Part shown: positions 6,598-7,850 of the stretch, one piece after another
Position numbering within the stretch: position 1 is the stretch's first letter
How the letters are laid out: each line of letters opens with the position of its first letter
Assembly: GCA_947177495.1 (NCBI GenBank)
Contig: CAMWUS010000060.1
Span: forward strand, 1-7,850
Direction: 5' to 3'
DNA from: an uncultured Clostridia bacterium
Lineage (GTDB): Bacteria; Bacillota; Clostridia; Christensenellales; Borkfalkiaceae
DNA length: 7,850 bases
Translations under genes and position numbers: made by a program
The notes under the pieces: model-generated
Database searches by the model: none
The model's input: the letters and a program-made list of their open reading frames with translations, nothing else
What the model was told of the DNA's origin: nothing

Positions 6598-6611
6598 GCA
6601 AGGAGGTTGTT

Positions 6612-7424
6612 ATGACGACAGGTCAGAAAATTTACGAATGTCGCAGAAAGGCGGGCATGACGCAGGAAGAGCTTGCGGATAAGCTCGGCGTTTCGCGGCA
6701 GGCGGTAAGCAAGTGGGAGGCGGACGCGGCGTTCCCCGAAACGGAGAAGATTTTGGAGATTTGCAAAATGTTTTCTCTCTCCGCCGACGAGCTGTTATTC
6801 GGAGAAGCGCATGCGAGCGAAGCCGAGCCGCCCGTTCCCGAACAGGCGCAGGAGCCCGCTACGGGCGAGGGCGTGCTTTGGGGCAATATCGAGCACGAAG
6901 AAAAATATCATTATGAATATATCTCCAAAACCAAGCTGTTCGGGCTGCCCGTTCTGCACGTCAATCTCGGTTTGGGCGCATACCGCGCAAAGGGAATCAT
7001 CGCAATCGGGAATATTGCAACGGGGGTCATTTCTTGGGGAGTGTTCTCGCTCGGATTCCTCGCATTGGGGCTTTTTTCTCTCGGGCTTTTGGCGTTCGGC
7101 GGATTGGCGTTGGGGCTTGCCGTGGGAGCGGGCGGCGTTGCGACAGGCGTGCTCGCGTTCGGCGGAGTCGCTATCGGGGTGATGACCTTCGGCGGCGTTT
7201 CTATCGGATATATCGCCGTGGGCGGGCTAGCCATCGGGCAATACGCCATGGGCGGCGTGGCGCAAGGATACATTGCCGTGGGCGGATACAGCGCGAGCGG
7301 CACGCACGCTTTTAAGGTGCCCGAAATGCTTTCCGAGCTCGACGAGTTTATCGACGCGAACGTAAACGTATTCCCCGGCGGGTTTATTAAAATGGTCGCG
7401 CGGACGATTGCTTACGGAAAATAA
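6612..7424 (+). CDS. XRE-family HTH protein with glycine pentapeptide-repeat C-terminal domain
   Basis: The 270-residue product starts with an XRE/Cro-type helix-turn-helix (about 3-63) including M-T-Q-E-E-L-A-D-K-L and the recognition segment V-S-R-Q-A-V-S-K-W-E (27-36). A Pro/Glu/Ala-rich linker follows (about 66-92), then a short conserved-looking block (K-Y-H-Y-E-Y-I-S-K-T-K-L-F-G-L-P-V-L-H-V-N). Residues 129-230 form an array with Gly every five residues and no charged residue, before a short soluble tail. I recall similar proteins in other Clostridia, without a known function. The HTH implies DNA binding; the tail could be a beta-solenoid for oligomerisation or a membrane-associated sensor. 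The ATG at 6612 is preferred over an in-frame TTG at 6528 because AAGGAGG (6600-6606) lies 5 nt upstream and the HTH begins at once. It has its own promoter and terminator, so it is monocistronic. Confidence 0.9.
   Translation: MTTGQKIYECRRKAGMTQEELADKLGVSRQAVSKWEADAAFPETEKILEICKMFSLSADELLFGEAHASEAEPPVPEQAQEPATGEGVLWGNIEHEEKYHYEYISKTKLFGLPVLHVNLGLGAYRAKGIIAIGNIATGVISWGVFSLGFLALGLFSLGLLAFGGLALGLAVGAGGVATGVLAFGGVAIGVMTFGGVSIGYIAVGGLAIGQYAMGGVAQGYIAVGGYSASGTHAFKVPEMLSELDEFIDANVNVFPGGFIKMVARTIAYGK
6996..7301 (+). repeat. Coding array of about 20 glycine pentapeptide repeats
   Basis: This stretch encodes residues 129-230 of the XRE protein. The unit is hydrophobic-[A/S/T]-hydrophobic-G-x. Gly falls at 133, 138, 143, 148, 153, 158, 163 and 168, then after one extra residue at 174, 179 and every fifth residue to 224, with a last one at 230. 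A small residue (Ala, Ser or Thr) occupies nearly every position two before the Gly. In the second half every other unit has Gly-Gly (163-164, 174-175, 184-185, 194-195, 204-205, 214-215, 224-225), giving a 10-residue super-period. The DNA copies are diverged, so this is a protein-level repeat and not a recent tandem duplication. Confidence 0.9.
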
Positions 7425-7441
7425 TTTTATCGAGATACGGC

Positions 7442-7479
7442 TACACTCCCGTCCCGTTGGACGGGAGTGTAATTTTTTT
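7442..7479 (+). terminator. Strong intrinsic terminator after the XRE gene
   Basis: A 13-bp perfect stem (7442-7454 with 7459-7471) closes a CGTT loop and is followed by seven T (7473-7479). It lies 17 nt after the stop codon of the XRE gene. The U-tract is on the + strand side, so it acts mainly in the + direction. Confidence 0.95.
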
Positions 7480-7500
7480 CCAGAAAATTTAAACAAGCTC

Positions 7501-7529
7501 TTGTCTTTTGCCGAGGAATGTGATATAAT
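7501..7529 (+). promoter_or_regulatory. Promoter for the NifU-like gene
   Basis: TTGTCT (7501-7506) and a consensus TATAAT (7524-7529) are 17 bp apart, and TG at 7521-7522 adds an extended -10. Transcription should start near 7536, giving a leader of about 34 nt that contains the ribosome binding site GGAGGA (7559-7564). It is among the best promoters in the window. Confidence 0.85.
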
Positions 7530-7569
7530 TGATTACGGTTTAAACGACATTATTCAATGGAGGATTCAA

Positions 7570-7850
7570 ATGCAATATTCACGTGAAGTGGAAGAAATGT
7601 GTTGCGTTGCAAAGGGTCCCAAGCACGACCCTGCTCCCATTCCCGAAGAGGGCAAATGGATTTGCGCAAAACAAATCACGGACATCAGCGGTTTTACCCA
7701 CGGTGTGGGTTGGTGCGCTCCCCAACAGGGCGCGTGCAAACTCTCCCTCAACGTTAAGGGCGGCGTTATTCAGGAAGCGCTCGTCGAGACGATCGGCTGC
7801 TCGGGTATGACGCATTCGGCGGCAATGGCGGCGGAAATTCTTCCCCACAA
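7570..7850 (+). CDS. NifU/IscU-like iron-sulfur cluster scaffold protein, N-terminal part (3' end outside window)
   Basis: An ATG at 7570, 5 nt after GGAGGA (7559-7564), opens a frame with no stop to the window edge (93 whole codons). The sequence G-G-V-I-Q-E-A-L-V-E-T-I followed by G-C-S-G-M-T-H-S-A-A-M-A-A-E-I-L matches, from memory, a family in Clostridia annotated as NifU-like iron-sulfur assembly scaffold; the G-C-S-G part aligns with the cluster-binding G-C-G of IscU/NifU. Cysteines are at 11, 12, 32, 49, 56 and 77; Cys77 is the IscU-like one, and Cys49 and Cys56 form C-x6-C in W-C-A-P-Q-Q-G-A-C. The N-terminal 60 residues are not typical of IscU, so the cluster role is inferred from family annotation. 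It has its own strong promoter after a terminator, so it starts a new transcription unit. Confidence 0.8.
   Translation, partial: MQYSREVEEMCCVAKGPKHDPAPIPEEGKWICAKQITDISGFTHGVGWCAPQQGACKLSLNVKGGVIQEALVETIGCSGMTHSAAMAAEILPH

Noticed and set aside
6528..6611. In-frame TTG at 6528 giving a 298-residue XRE protein
   Set aside because: It lies upstream of the promoter -10 box and has no ribosome binding site; the ATG at 6612 has a near-perfect one and starts the HTH directly.

Overview
The window looks like a piece of a Clostridia-type Firmicutes chromosome, probably an uncultured gut lineage. The grounds are strong AGGAGG-type ribosome binding sites before nearly every gene, sigma-A-like promoters, moderate-to-high GC coding sequence, and gene families typical of Clostridia: a YugP-like zinc peptidase, obg followed closely by yhbY, an XRE regulator with a glycine-repeat tail, and a NifU-like 'GCSGMTHSAAM' protein. 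The lineage is an inference. I see no tRNA, rRNA, insertion sequence, CRISPR array or phage gene.

Left part (1-2429, + strand): the 3' end of a D-Ala-D-Ala ligase-like ATP-grasp gene. It is followed by a promoter for a two-gene unit made of a eukaryotic-like (type II) NADP isocitrate dehydrogenase and a small predicted lipoprotein of unknown function. A long symmetric hairpin at 2432-2469 ends this unit and also the convergent gene on the other side.

Middle (2483-6497): a membrane zinc metallopeptidase (YugP family) on the - strand diverges from an obg operon on the + strand. The operon is obg GTPase, then an unrecognised 509-residue protein, then yhbY (CRM-domain ribosome-associated RNA binder), closed by a hairpin terminator. 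The unknown gene sits 16 nt after obg and overlaps yhbY by 4 nt, so it is cotranscribed with two ribosome-assembly factors. The obg promoter places the predicted transcription start on the A of the start codon, with no ribosome binding site, so a leaderless mRNA is possible.

Right part (6498-7850, + strand): an XRE-family regulator with an almost charge-free glycine pentapeptide-repeat tail. Its promoter is surrounded by GTTG/CAAC inverted repeats that look like operators. After its terminator come a strong promoter and the 5' part of a NifU-like iron-sulfur scaffold protein, which runs off the window.

The items most worth following up are the 509-residue unknown in the obg operon, the glycine-repeat tail of the XRE protein with its operator-like repeats, and the possible leaderless start of obg. 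Much of the rest is ordinary housekeeping sequence, and I found no clear defence system or other novel multi-gene system.
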